A stretch of 64,000 bases of DNA from Bacteroides fluxus YIT 12057. GTDB lineage: Bacteria > Bacteroidota > Bacteroidia > Bacteroidales > Bacteroidaceae. The notes beneath the pieces are model-generated. The model made no database searches. It was not told the DNA's origin and saw nothing but the letters and a program-made list of their open reading frames with translations. The stretch is taken from NCBI RefSeq assembly GCF_000195635.1, contig NZ_GL882623.1, positions 1 to 64,000 on the forward strand, written 5' to 3'. The position numbers and the translations under genes were made by a program. Each line of letters begins with the position of its first letter. Position 1 is the first letter of the stretch. Below are positions 35,259-44,894 of this stretch, in pieces.

Positions 35259-37295
35259 ATGAGAGCATTTCATTATTTACCCATTGCAGCATTCTGTCTA
35301 ATGGCAACATCCTGTAACACCGGCAAGCAGCAGGCGGAACTAACAGCCGGCATCCAGCTTGCCAATCTTGACACAACGGCTCTTCCCGGAACCGATTTCT
35401 ATGAATACGCATGTGGAGGTTGGATGAAGAATAATCCTATTCCTGCCGAATATTCACAATATGGTTCTTTTACTATTCTGGCGGAAAACAATCGCAAGCA
35501 GATTCAAGGACTTATCGAAGATTTAGCCGCTACCCGGCATGAAGCCGGCAGTGTAGCCCAAAAGATCGGTGATCTCTATAAAATTGTAATGGACAGCGTG
35601 AAGCTGAACAAAGAAGGGGTAGCACCCATTAAGGCGGAATTGGACCAACTTGGTGCTTTGAAGGATACGAAAGAGGTCTATGCACTGCTGGGGGACTTGC
35701 AGAAGAAGGGTATCATTGCCTACAATGTAATGTATGTGGGGGCTGACGAAATGAACAGCTCCATGAATGCCGTTCAATCCTATCAGTCCGGTTTGAGTAT
35801 GGGGGAACGCGAATATTATCTGGAAAACGATGAGGCTACCGCTAAAATCCGTAATGCCTTCCGTGCCCATGTACAGAAAATGTATCAATTGGCGGGCTTT
35901 GATGAAGCAACGGCAAAGAAGGGCGTTGAAGTGGTGATGGATGTAGAAACCCGTCTTGCCAAGGCATTCCGCTCTCGTACCGAGTTGCGTAATCCGCATG
36001 CCAACTACAATAAGATGAACATGCAGGAGTTGCAGAAGGCTTATCCTACTTTCGACTGGAATGCATACTTGTCTGCCTTGGGGTTGAAGGATGTGAAGGA
36101 AATAATTGTCGGCCAGCCTGCTTCTTTGAAAGCTGCTGCCGATATTCTGGATACGCTGCCTGCCGGCCAACAAGGACTTTATTTGCAATGGAAGTTGATA
36201 GACGCTGCTGCCGGCTGTTTGAATGACGCTATGGCCGAACAGAATTTTGATTTCTATAGCCGCACGATGTCCGGCACACAAGAGATGCAGCCCCGTTGGA
36301 AAAAGGCGGTAGGTACTGTAAGTTCTGCCTTGGGCGAGGCTGTAGGACAGATGTATGTGGAGAAATATTTCCCTGCCGCTGCCAAGGAACGCATGGTGGC
36401 TTTGGTGAAGAACTTGCAGGAAAGCTTGGGCGAACGTATCCGTAACCTTGAGTGGATGGGTGATTCGACAAAGGTGAAGGCTTTGGAGAAACTGGCTACT
36501 TTCCACGTAAAGATAGGCTATCCCGACAAGTGGAAAGATTATTCTACCTTGGAAATCAAAGATGATTCTTACTGGGCGAATATGGAACGGGCCAATCAGT
36601 GGGGACATGCCGAGATGATTGCCAAAGCCGGCAAACCGGTTGATAAGGACGAATGGCTGATGACTCCGCAGACTGTAAATGCTTATTATAATCCCACTAC
36701 CAATGAAATCTGTTTCCCCGCTGCTATCCTGCAATACCCGTTCTTCGATATGAATGCCGACGATGCTTTCAATTACGGTGCCATCGGTGTGGTAATCGGT
36801 CATGAGATGACTCACGGATTCGACGACCAAGGCCGCCAATATGACAAGGACGGTAACTTGAAAGATTGGTGGACTGCTGAAGACGCCAAGAACTTTGACG
36901 AACGTGCTCAAGTGATGGTGAACTTCTTTGATAGCATACAGGTGGCTCCGGGCGTATATGCCAACGGTCGCATGACATTGGGCGAGAACATAGCCGATCA
37001 TGGGGGCTTGCAGGTGTCTTACAATGCTTTCAAGAAAGCTACTGCCGCCAATCCGTTGCCGGTGATGGAGGGGTTCACTCCTGAACAGCGTTTCTTCCTG
37101 GCATACGCCGGAGTATGGGCAAACGATATCCGTCCTGAAGAAGTGCTGAACCGCACGAAAAGCGATGTACACTCGCTCGGTATCTGGCGTGTGAACGGTG
37201 CGTTGCCGCATATCGGCTCTTGGTATGAAGCTTTCAATGTCACAGAAAAGGACCCGATGTTTGTTCCGGTGGAAAAACGGGTATCTATCTGGTAA
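35259..37295 (+). CDS. M13 family (neprilysin-like) metallopeptidase lipoprotein
   Basis: A 678-residue zinc endopeptidase, PepO-like. The N-terminal signal has a lipobox-like MATSC (Cys near residue 19), so it is probably a periplasm- or surface-anchored lipoprotein. The zinc motif is HEMTH (near 515, in VIGHEMTHGFDDQGRQYD), the third ligand is in ENIADHGG, and the substrate-binding NAYYNP is present upstream. YEYACGGWM near the start and WRVNGALPHIGSWYEAFNV near the end complete the M13 pattern. The gene is followed by a terminator, so it ends the transcription unit that may begin at the ABC-F gene (27-bp gap). Confidence 0.93.
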   Translation: MRAFHYLPIAAFCLMATSCNTGKQQAELTAGIQLANLDTTALPGTDFYEYACGGWMKNNPIPAEYSQYGSFTILAENNRKQIQGLIEDLAATRHEAGSVAQKIGDLYKIVMDSVKLNKEGVAPIKAELDQLGALKDTKEVYALLGDLQKKGIIAYNVMYVGADEMNSSMNAVQSYQSGLSMGEREYYLENDEATAKIRNAFRAHVQKMYQLAGFDEATAKKGVEVVMDVETRLAKAFRSRTELRNPHANYNKMNMQELQKAYPTFDWNAYLSALGLKDVKEIIVGQPASLKAAADILDTLPAGQQGLYLQWKLIDAAAGCLNDAMAEQNFDFYSRTMSGTQEMQPRWKKAVGTVSSALGEAVGQMYVEKYFPAAAKERMVALVKNLQESLGERIRNLEWMGDSTKVKALEKLATFHVKIGYPDKWKDYSTLEIKDDSYWANMERANQWGHAEMIAKAGKPVDKDEWLMTPQTVNAYYNPTTNEICFPAAILQYPFFDMNADDAFNYGAIGVVIGHEMTHGFDDQGRQYDKDGNLKDWWTAEDAKNFDERAQVMVNFFDSIQVAPGVYANGRMTLGENIADHGGLQVSYNAFKKATAANPLPVMEGFTPEQRFFLAYAGVWANDIRPEEVLNRTKSDVHSLGIWRVNGALPHIGSWYEAFNVTEKDPMFVPVEKRVSIW

Positions 37296-37317
37296 GCCAA
37301 TAAAATAATGGATTCGG

Positions 37318-37353
37318 AAAGGCGGCAGGCTGGAAACAGGTGCCGCCTTTTTT
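37318..37353 (+). terminator. Rho-independent terminator after the M13 peptidase
   Basis: AAAGGCGGCA (37318-37327) pairs with TGCCGCCTTT (37341-37350), followed by further T residues. Confidence 0.85.
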
Positions 37354-37405
37354 AATTATAGCTAATTTATTGTATATGAATGTATGTGAGAATGAACAAA
37401 ATTCG

Positions 37406-37413
37406 TAACTTTG
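37406..37413 (+). promoter_or_regulatory. Probable -7 promoter element for purH
   Basis: TAACTTTG is a full -7 match, 44 nt before the purH ATG. The nearest TGTG (37385-37388) is 17 nt upstream, shorter than usual. Confidence 0.4.
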
Positions 37414-37457
37414 CGCCACTAATTTAAATATACGCGTACTTTTTAAATAAGCAAATC

Positions 37458-38981
37458 ATGTCTGAAACAAAAAGAATCAAAACGGCTTTGGTATCTGTTT
37501 ACCACAAAGAGGGTTTGGACGAAATCATTACCAAACTGCATGAAGAAGGTGTAGAATTCCTTTCAACCGGCGGAACCCGTCAATTTATAGAATCCTTAGG
37601 CTATCCCTGCAAGGCGGTGGAAGACCTTACGACATATCCTTCCATCCTGGGTGGGCGTGTGAAAACCCTGCATCCTAAAGTATTCGGAGGTATTCTTTGC
37701 CGCCGTGGATTGGAGCAAGACATGCAACAGATTGAAAAATATGAAATTCCCGAAATAGACCTCGTGATCGTTGACCTTTATCCGTTTGAGGCAACCGTGG
37801 CCAGCGGTGCCGAGGAGCCGGCCATTATCGAGAAAATAGATATAGGCGGTATTTCCTTGATCCGTGCTGCCGCCAAGAACTACAATGACGTGGTGATTGT
37901 CGCTTCACAAGCCCAGTACCAGCCGTTGCGTGACATGTTGATGGAACACGGGGCCGTTACTTCCCTTGAAGAACGCCGTTGGTTTGCCAAGGAGGCTTTT
38001 GCCGTTTCTTCCCATTATGATTCGGCCATCTTCAATTACTTTGACGGTGAGGAAGGTTCCGCTTTCCGCCAGTCCGCCAATAACCAGAAGATGTTGCGCT
38101 ACGGTGAGAACCCGCACCAGAAGGGTTATTTCTACGGTAATATCGACGCCATGTTCGACCAGATTCATGGCAAGGAAATCTCTTACAACAACCTGCTCGA
38201 CATCAACGCTGCCGTTGATCTGATTGATGAATTCACAGATACCACTTTTGCCATTCTGAAGCATAACAATGCTTGTGGGCTGGCTTCACGTCCGACGGTA
38301 CTGGAAGCGTGGAACGATGCGCTTGCCGGTGACCCGGTATCTGCCTTTGGCGGTGTGCTCATCACTAACGCTGTGGTTGACAAGGCTGCCGCCGAAGAAA
38401 TCAATAAAATATTCTTTGAAGTGATTATCGCTCCCGATTATGACGTGGATGCATTGGAAATCCTCGGTCAGAAGAAAAACCGCATTATCCTGGTACGCAA
38501 ACAGGCCTCTTTGCCCAAGAAACAGTTCCGCTCTTTGCTGAACGGTGTATTGGTGCAGGAACGTGACCTTAAGGTGGAGACTCCCGAAGATTTGAAGACT
38601 GTAACAACCAAAGCGCCTACAGCCCAGGAAATAGAAGATATGCTGTTTGCCAACAAGATTGTGAAGAACAGTAAGTCAAACGCTATTGTATTGGCAAAAG
38701 GCAAGCAACTGTTGGCAAGCGGTGTAGGGCAGACCAGCCGTGTAGATGCTTTGAAACAAGCTATTGAAAAAGCCAAAAGTTTCGGTTTCGACTTGAATGG
38801 CGCCGTGATGGCAAGCGATGCTTTCTTCCCCTTCCCCGACTGTGTGGAGATTGCCGGCAATGAAGGTGTGACAGCTGTTATCCAACCGGGCGGAAGCATT
38901 AAGGACGAACTTTCGTTTGAGTATTGCAACGAACATGGCATTGCAATGGTAACGACAGGGTTCCGTCATTTTAAACACTAA
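37458..38981 (+). CDS. purH: Bifunctional AICAR transformylase / IMP cyclohydrolase
   Basis: Catalyses the last two steps of de novo IMP synthesis using 10-formyl-THF. The 507-residue protein has an N-terminal MGS-like cyclohydrolase domain (about 1-150; STGGTRQFIESLGYP, HPKVFGGILCRR) and a C-terminal transformylase domain (about 190-507; LRYGENPHQKGYFYG, ILKHNNACGLA, SDAFFPFPD, IQPGGSIKD). Length and motifs match the standard enzyme. It is followed by an 85-bp gap with a 19-bp inverted repeat, then mreB. Confidence 0.97.
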   Translation: MSETKRIKTALVSVYHKEGLDEIITKLHEEGVEFLSTGGTRQFIESLGYPCKAVEDLTTYPSILGGRVKTLHPKVFGGILCRRGLEQDMQQIEKYEIPEIDLVIVDLYPFEATVASGAEEPAIIEKIDIGGISLIRAAAKNYNDVVIVASQAQYQPLRDMLMEHGAVTSLEERRWFAKEAFAVSSHYDSAIFNYFDGEEGSAFRQSANNQKMLRYGENPHQKGYFYGNIDAMFDQIHGKEISYNNLLDINAAVDLIDEFTDTTFAILKHNNACGLASRPTVLEAWNDALAGDPVSAFGGVLITNAVVDKAAAEEINKIFFEVIIAPDYDVDALEILGQKKNRIILVRKQASLPKKQFRSLLNGVLVQERDLKVETPEDLKTVTTKAPTAQEIEDMLFANKIVKNSKSNAIVLAKGKQLLASGVGQTSRVDALKQAIEKAKSFGFDLNGAVMASDAFFPFPDCVEIAGNEGVTAVIQPGGSIKDELSFEYCNEHGIAMVTTGFRHFKH

Positions 38982-38990
38982 TATTAATGG

Positions 38991-39048
38991 TGAATGATGA
39001 ATTTTGAATGGGTCTGCCCAGATTCAACAATTCAAAATTCATCATTCA
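38991..39048. repeat. 19-bp perfect inverted repeat between purH and mreB
   Basis: TGAATGATGAATTTTGAAT (38991-39009) is exactly reverse-complemented at 39030-39048, with a 20-nt loop containing GGGTCTGCCC. It ends 18 nt before the mreB ATG. It has no T-run of terminator type. It belongs to a class of AT-rich junction repeats seen elsewhere in the window. Confidence 0.85.
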
Positions 39049-39066
39049 TAATTCACAATTAAAACA

Positions 39067-40089
39067 ATGGGATTATTCTCTTTTACACAAGAAATAGCGA
39101 TGGACCTTGGTACAGCCAATACCATCATCACCACGAACGGTAAGATTGTGGTGGATGAACCTTCGGTTGTGGCATTGGACCGTCGTACCGATAAGATGAT
39201 TGCCGTGGGTGAGAAGGCTAAGCTGATGCATGAAAAGACCCACGAAAATATACGTACCATCCGTCCTCTGCGTGACGGTGTGATTGCTGACTTCTACGCT
39301 TGTGAGCAGATGATACGCGGGCTTATCAAGATGGTGAACAACCGTAACCGTCTGTTCTCCCCTTCACTCCGTATGGTGATCGGTGTTCCTTCGGGCAGTA
39401 CCGAGGTGGAACTTCGTGCCGTACGCGACTCTGCCGAACATGCCGGCGGACGTGATGTCTATTTGATTTTTGAGCCTATGGCCGCCGCTATCGGTATCGG
39501 TATCGACGTGGAAGCTCCGGAAGGCAATATGATTGTTGATATAGGTGGTGGTTCTACGGAAATTGCCGTTATCTCTTTGGGAGGTATCGTTTCCAATAAT
39601 TCCATTCGTATTGCCGGTGATGACTTGACCGCCGACATCCAGGAATATATGAGCCGCCAGCATAACGTGAAAGTCAGCGAACGCATGGCCGAACGTATCA
39701 AAATCAATGTAGGTGCCGCCTTGACCGAACTGGGTGAGGATGCTCCTGAGGATTATATTGTTCACGGTCCGAACCGTATCACTGCATTGCCCATGGAAGT
39801 ACCCGTATGTTATCAGGAAGTGGCGCACTGTCTGGAAAAGTCTATCTCCAAGATTGAAACCGCCATCTTGAGTGCATTGGAGAATACACCTCCCGAATTG
39901 TATGCCGACATTGTACACAACGGTATCTATCTGGCCGGTGGAGGCGCTTTGCTCCGTGGACTCGACAAGCGTCTGACGGATAAGATCAACATACCGTTCC
40001 ACATTGCGGAAGATCCTTTGCATGCAGTTGCTAAAGGTACGGGTGTAGCATTGAAAAATGTGGACCGTTTCTCTTTCTTGATGAGATAA
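39067..40089 (+). CDS. mreB: Rod shape-determining protein MreB
   Basis: Actin-like cytoskeletal ATPase that guides lateral wall synthesis. The 340-residue protein has the actin-fold motifs MDLGTANTIIT (phosphate 1), IVDIGGGSTEIAVISLGG (phosphate 2) and IYLAGGGALLRGLDKRL (adenosine), with the MreB-type VPSGSTEVELRAVRDSAEHAG. It is the first gene of the mreB-mreC-mreD-mrdA-rodA elongasome cluster. Confidence 0.97.
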   Translation: MGLFSFTQEIAMDLGTANTIITTNGKIVVDEPSVVALDRRTDKMIAVGEKAKLMHEKTHENIRTIRPLRDGVIADFYACEQMIRGLIKMVNNRNRLFSPSLRMVIGVPSGSTEVELRAVRDSAEHAGGRDVYLIFEPMAAAIGIGIDVEAPEGNMIVDIGGGSTEIAVISLGGIVSNNSIRIAGDDLTADIQEYMSRQHNVKVSERMAERIKINVGAALTELGEDAPEDYIVHGPNRITALPMEVPVCYQEVAHCLEKSISKIETAILSALENTPPELYADIVHNGIYLAGGGALLRGLDKRLTDKINIPFHIAEDPLHAVAKGTGVALKNVDRFSFLMR

Positions 40090-40095
40090 CGTGAC

Positions 40096-40938
40096 ATGAG
40101 AAATTTACTGAACTTCCTCATTAAATACAATTACTGGTTCCTCTTTCTGTTATTAGAGGTTACCAGTTTTGTTTTATTGTTCCGTTTCAACCATTACCAG
40201 CAGAGTGTTTATTTTACATCTGCCAACGGAATAGCCGGGAAAGTTTATGAAATTTCCGGAGGCATCAGTTCTTATTTCCATCTGAAGTCCGTCAACGAGG
40301 ATTTGCTTGACCGGAATGTGTGGCTGGAGCAACGGGTGGCTTTTCTGGAGAAAGCCTTGCTGGAGAAAGGCTTGGATTCTATAAGGTTGTATAGCCTGGA
40401 ACGTCTGTCGCCCGAAAAGTATGACATCTTTAAGGCAAATGTCGTGAAGAATAGTCTGACGCGGGCGGATAATTACATCACCCTTGACCGTGGCGCGGCA
40501 GACAGCATTCGTCCGGAAATGGGCGTGGTGGATGCCAACGGCGTGGTGGGCATCGTTTATAAGACTTCCCCCCATTACTCGTTGGTGATTCCTTTGTTGA
40601 ACAGTAAGTCCAGTATTAGTTGCAAGATTGTAGGCAGCGATTATTTCGGATATCTGAAATGGGAGGGAGGTGATTCCCGTTTTGCCTATCTGAAAGACTT
40701 GCCCCGGCATGCGGAATTTAATTTGGGTGATACGGTGGTGACCAGTGGTTATTCCGCTGTGTTTCCGGAAGGGGTATTGGTCGGTACGGTAGATGACATG
40801 TCCGATTCGCATGACGGACTTTCATATCTGTTGAAGATTAAGTTGGCAACGGACTTTGGAAAGGTGAGCAATGTGCGTGTGATTTCGCGCAACGGGCAGG
40901 AGGAGCAAAAGGTCTTGGAAGCCCGGGAAAAGGAATAG
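40096..40938 (+). CDS. mreC: Rod shape-determining protein MreC
   Basis: Periplasmic scaffold of the elongasome, tethered by one N-terminal helix (about 12-32). The 280-residue protein has a short coiled coil after the membrane (about 68-95; LLDRNVWLEQRVAFLEKALLE) and the tandem beta-barrel C-terminal domain (PEMGVVDANGVVGIVYKTSPHYSLVIPLLN; GDTVVTSGYSAVFPEGVLVG). It follows mreB after 6 bp and precedes mreD. Confidence 0.95.
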   Translation: MRNLLNFLIKYNYWFLFLLLEVTSFVLLFRFNHYQQSVYFTSANGIAGKVYEISGGISSYFHLKSVNEDLLDRNVWLEQRVAFLEKALLEKGLDSIRLYSLERLSPEKYDIFKANVVKNSLTRADNYITLDRGAADSIRPEMGVVDANGVVGIVYKTSPHYSLVIPLLNSKSSISCKIVGSDYFGYLKWEGGDSRFAYLKDLPRHAEFNLGDTVVTSGYSAVFPEGVLVGTVDDMSDSHDGLSYLLKIKLATDFGKVSNVRVISRNGQEEQKVLEAREKE

Positions 40939-41009
40939 GGGAAAAACGGATAGGATTACGATGTGGTAATCTTGATTGTAAGTCGTAAATCGTTAAATCG
41001 TAGATAATC

Positions 41010-41510
41010 TTGGTTTTTAATTATTTGCATAAAATAGGGTGGTTTGTCGGTTTGGTGCTTTTGCAGGTGCTGATTCTGAATAACGTGCATATTGCCGGAT
41101 ATGCCACACCGTTTCTATATATTTATCTGATATTGAAGTTTGAGTCGGATGTCCCCCGTAATGTTTTAATGTTGTGGGCTTTCTTCTTAGGCTTGAGTGT
41201 GGATATATTTTCCGACACTCCGGGCATGAATGCTTCGGCTACAGTTCTGTTGGCTTTTCTGCGCCCTGTTTTTCTTCGTCTGTTCGTTCCTCGTGATACA
41301 TTGGACTCTTTAATACCCTCTATTCGTACGATGGGGGTTTTCCCTTTTTTGAAATATTTGATTGTCAGTGCTTTTGTACATCATGCGATGTTGCTTGCCA
41401 TTGAATTTTTCTCTTTTGCCCATATCGGTACTTTGTTGTTGAGAATGGTGGCAAGCACCTTGCTGACTGTGACATGCATCATGGCTGTAGAAGGAATCAG
41501 GAAGAAATAG
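41010..41510 (+). CDS. mreD: Rod shape-determining protein MreD
   Basis: Small integral membrane subunit of the elongasome, 166 residues with about five hydrophobic helices (IGWFVGLVLLQVLILNNVH; FLYIYLILKF; LWAFFLGLSVDIFSDTPGMNASATVLLAFLRP). A TTG at 41010 gives an N-terminus in register with the family; the next in-frame ATG would remove the first two helices. The 71-bp gap after mreC contains repeated CGTAAATCG/CGTTAAATCG words. Its stop is followed by mrdA after 1 bp. Confidence 0.9.
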   Translation: MVFNYLHKIGWFVGLVLLQVLILNNVHIAGYATPFLYIYLILKFESDVPRNVLMLWAFFLGLSVDIFSDTPGMNASATVLLAFLRPVFLRLFVPRDTLDSLIPSIRTMGVFPFLKYLIVSAFVHHAMLLAIEFFSFAHIGTLLLRMVASTLLTVTCIMAVEGIRKK

Positions 41511-41511
41511 A

Positions 41512-43380
41512 ATGGCGAAAGATTATATACTTGAAAAGCGGAAATATGTGATAGGCATGGCAGCGGTTGTCATTGTCTTTATATACGTGTTCCGGTTGTT
41601 CGACTTGCAGATCATGACGGATGATTACAAGAAGAATGCCGATAGCAATGCTTTTCTCAATAAGATACAATATCCTTCACGTGGAGCTATTTATGACCGT
41701 AATGGCAAGTTGCTGGTGTTTAACCAGCCTGCCTATGACATTACTTTCGTGCCGCGGGAAGTGACACAGCTGGATACGCTTGATCTTTGCCGTACACTGA
41801 ATATTACTTTGGAGCAGTTCCGGAAACGTATGAAGGATGTAAAGAACCGTTGGATGAATCCCGGTTATTCCAAATATACACATCAGACATTCCTGACGCA
41901 ACTTTCGGCTGAAGAGTGTGGAGTGTTTCAAGAGAAGTTATTCAAATTTCCCGGTTTTTATATCCAGCGCCGTACAATCCGGCAATATACCTATAATTCT
42001 GCCGGACATGCCTTGGGGGATATCGGTGAGGTCTCCAAGAAGGATATCGAGAACGATGATTACTATATTCGCGGTGACTACATCGGGAAGCAGGGGATTG
42101 AAAAATCTTACGAAAAATATCTTCGTGGCGAAAAGGGAGTGGAGATATTGCTTCGTGACGCTCACGGACGTATTCAAGGGCACTATATGGATGGGAAACT
42201 GGACCGTCCTTCCATACCCGGCAAGAATCTGACGTTGGGAATTGATATTGAACTGCAGATGTTGGGAGAGCGACTGCTGCAACATAAGATCGGGGCTATT
42301 GTAGCCATTGAGCCCGCTACCGGTGAGATTCTCTGCATGGTATCCTCGCCGACCTTTGACCCTCATCTCATGATTGGGCGCCAGCGCGGGAAGAATCATC
42401 GTTTGTTGCAGATGGATAAACGGAAACCTTTACTGAACCGCGCCATTATGGGAGCCTATCCTCCAGGTTCTACTTTCAAGACGGCGCAGGCACTGACCTT
42501 CTTGCAGGAAGGAATTATCCATGAAGACTATCCCAGCTATCCTTGTGCCCACGGGTTTAATTATGGAGGTTTGCACGTAGGCTGCCACGGCCATGCTTCG
42601 CCTTTGTCCTTGGTTCCCGCTATTGCTACTTCCTGTAACTCTTATTTTTGTTGGGGGTTGTTCCGCATGTTCGGTGACAAAAAATATGGTTCACCGCAGA
42701 ATGCGATTACTGTATGGAAGGATCACATGGTATCACAAGGTTTCGGTTACCGTCTTGGAACGGATCTCCCCGGAGAGCAACGGGGGCTGATACCGAATGC
42801 CAAATTTTACGATAAGGCATACCGGGGTTCTTGGAATGGCTTGACGGTGATAAGTATTTCTATCGGGCAGGGCGAAATCCTTGCTACTCCCTTGCAGATA
42901 GCCAATCTGGGCGCAACTATAGCCAATCGCGGGTATTTTATTACTCCTCATATCGTGAAGGAGATACAAGATAATGAATTGGACAGTATTTACCGTACTC
43001 CGCGATATCCTACCATTGACCGGGAGTATTATGAAGAGGTGGTGAAAGGTATGCGGGCTGCTGTAGATGGCAGTACAGGGAGTGCTACCTGCCGTATGGC
43101 AGGCGCTATCTTGCCGGGAGTAGCCGTTTGTGGAAAGACGGGGACGGCCCAGAATCGTGGAAAAGACCACTCCGTGTTCATGGGCTTCGCTCCAATGGAT
43201 AATCCGAAGATTGCCATTGCGGTTTATGTGGAGAACGGAGGTTTCGGAGCGACCTATGGCGTGCCTATCGGTGCCATGATGATGGATCAATATTTGCATG
43301 GAAAGTTATCGCCTGAAAATGAAATAAGGGCGGAGGAATTCAGTAATCGAGTGATACTCTACGGTGATGAAGAGAGATGA
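41512..43380 (+). CDS. mrdA: Penicillin-binding protein 2
   Basis: Class B transpeptidase that cross-links lateral peptidoglycan with RodA. The 622-residue protein has an N-terminal membrane helix (about 13-32), a PBP dimer domain (about 45-220) and the transpeptidase domain with SxxK in PPGSTFKTAQ (Ser near 318), SxN in ATSCNSYFCWG and KTG in VCGKTGTAQNRGKDHS. It begins 1 nt after the mreD stop. Confidence 0.97.
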   Translation: MAKDYILEKRKYVIGMAAVVIVFIYVFRLFDLQIMTDDYKKNADSNAFLNKIQYPSRGAIYDRNGKLLVFNQPAYDITFVPREVTQLDTLDLCRTLNITLEQFRKRMKDVKNRWMNPGYSKYTHQTFLTQLSAEECGVFQEKLFKFPGFYIQRRTIRQYTYNSAGHALGDIGEVSKKDIENDDYYIRGDYIGKQGIEKSYEKYLRGEKGVEILLRDAHGRIQGHYMDGKLDRPSIPGKNLTLGIDIELQMLGERLLQHKIGAIVAIEPATGEILCMVSSPTFDPHLMIGRQRGKNHRLLQMDKRKPLLNRAIMGAYPPGSTFKTAQALTFLQEGIIHEDYPSYPCAHGFNYGGLHVGCHGHASPLSLVPAIATSCNSYFCWGLFRMFGDKKYGSPQNAITVWKDHMVSQGFGYRLGTDLPGEQRGLIPNAKFYDKAYRGSWNGLTVISISIGQGEILATPLQIANLGATIANRGYFITPHIVKEIQDNELDSIYRTPRYPTIDREYYEEVVKGMRAAVDGSTGSATCRMAGAILPGVAVCGKTGTAQNRGKDHSVFMGFAPMDNPKIAIAVYVENGGFGATYGVPIGAMMMDQYLHGKLSPENEIRAEEFSNRVILYGDEER

Positions 43381-43392
43381 TAAAAAGATTGA

Positions 43393-44886
43393 GTGGTTTC
43401 AATTATAAATCGTAAAATTGTAAATAAATTGGTGACGAGGAGAGACAGTATATGGAAATCACTGGACTGGGTGACGATTGCCGTTTACCTGATGCTGATT
43501 ATATTTGGCTGGTTCAGTATTTGTGGCGCGAGTTATGATTATGGGGATCGTGACTTCTTGGATTTCTCTACCCGTGCGGGAAAGCAGTTTGTCTGGATTA
43601 TATGTTCTTTTGGCTTGGGATTTGTCCTGTTGATGCTGGATGATACCCTTTATGATATGTTTTCCTACCTTATATATATAGGGTTGATGCTGCTTCTGAT
43701 TGTCACGATATTCATTGCTCCCGATACGAAAGGTTCCCGTTCGTGGCTGATTCTGGGGCCTGTCAGCCTGCAGCCTGCCGAGTTTGCCAAATTCGCTACG
43801 GCATTGGCATTGGCCAAGTATATGAGTGCCTACTCGTTTACCATGAAAAATTGGAAAAATGCACTGATGCTGGCTTTTCTTGTTCTGTTTCCCATGATGC
43901 TGATTATTCTGCAGCGGGAGACGGGGTCGGCACTGGTATATCTTGCTTTTTTCCTGATGCTTTACCGGGAAGGAATGCCGGGGGTGGTCTTGTTTTCCGG
44001 AATTTGTGCGGTTGTGTATTTTGTGGTGGGCATCCGCTTTGATGCAGTAATGATTGCTGATACACCGACGCCTATCGGGGAGTTTGCCGTATTGTTGATG
44101 GTATTGCTTTTTGCCGGGGGAATGGTGTGGGTGTATAAGAAAAGGTGGGAGCCTGTACGGAATATCCTGGTGGGTTCGTTGGGCACACTGCTTGTGGCTT
44201 ATCTGATCTCAGAATATGTTATACCTTTCAACTTGGTATGGGTACAGTGGGGGCTTTGTGTCCTTGTTGTCGGTTACCTTGTCTTTCTGTCTTTAAGTGA
44301 ACGTCATTTGGCTTATTTTCTGATCGGACTGTTTGCGCTGGGCTCCATTGGCTTTCTCTATTCCAGTGATTATTTCTTTAATCAGGTATTGGAACCGCAC
44401 CAGCAGATACGTATCAAAGTGGTGCTGGGTATGGAGGAAGACTTGGCAGGTGCCGGTTACAATGTGAATCAGTCGAAGATTGCGATTGGTTCCGGAGGGT
44501 TGACCGGTAAGGGATTCTTGAATGGGACCCAGACCAAGTTGAAGTATGTACCCGAACAAGATACGGATTTTATCTTCTGTACGGTAGGTGAAGAGGAAGG
44601 TTTTATAGGTTCTACCGTGGTGCTGTTGCTTTTCCTGACGTTGATACTACGTTTGATTTCCGTAGCGGAACGCCAGCCTTCCGCGTTTGGTAGAGTGTAT
44701 GGTTATTCGGTGCTTAGTATTTTTCTGTTCCACTTGTTCATCAATATAGGCATGGTATTGGGATTGACACCGGTTATTGGCATTCCGTTGCCTTTCTTCA
44801 GTTACGGGGGTTCTTCGCTCTGGGGTTTTACAATCTTGTTGTTTATTTTCTTGCGGATTGACGCGGGGCGTAACCGGAGGCTGTGA
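43393..44886 (+). CDS. rodA: Peptidoglycan glycosyltransferase RodA
   Basis: SEDS-family lipid II polymerase of the elongasome, 497 residues with about ten or more helices. Conserved segments are GWFSICGASYDYG, RETGSALVYLAFFLMLYREG and the C-terminal GLTPVIGIPLPFFSYGGSSLWGF. The reading can start at GTG 43393 or, better aligned with the usual short N-terminus, at GTG 43432 (MTRRDSIWKSLDW); I keep the longer form. An insertion of several hydrophobic segments in the middle (about 210-320) makes it longer than E. coli RodA (370). Convergent gldH starts 8 bp beyond its stop. Confidence 0.94.
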   Translation: MVSIINRKIVNKLVTRRDSIWKSLDWVTIAVYLMLIIFGWFSICGASYDYGDRDFLDFSTRAGKQFVWIICSFGLGFVLLMLDDTLYDMFSYLIYIGLMLLLIVTIFIAPDTKGSRSWLILGPVSLQPAEFAKFATALALAKYMSAYSFTMKNWKNALMLAFLVLFPMMLIILQRETGSALVYLAFFLMLYREGMPGVVLFSGICAVVYFVVGIRFDAVMIADTPTPIGEFAVLLMVLLFAGGMVWVYKKRWEPVRNILVGSLGTLLVAYLISEYVIPFNLVWVQWGLCVLVVGYLVFLSLSERHLAYFLIGLFALGSIGFLYSSDYFFNQVLEPHQQIRIKVVLGMEEDLAGAGYNVNQSKIAIGSGGLTGKGFLNGTQTKLKYVPEQDTDFIFCTVGEEEGFIGSTVVLLLFLTLILRLISVAERQPSAFGRVYGYSVLSIFLFHLFINIGMVLGLTPVIGIPLPFFSYGGSSLWGFTILLFIFLRIDAGRNRRL

Positions 44887-44894
44887 CCGGAATT

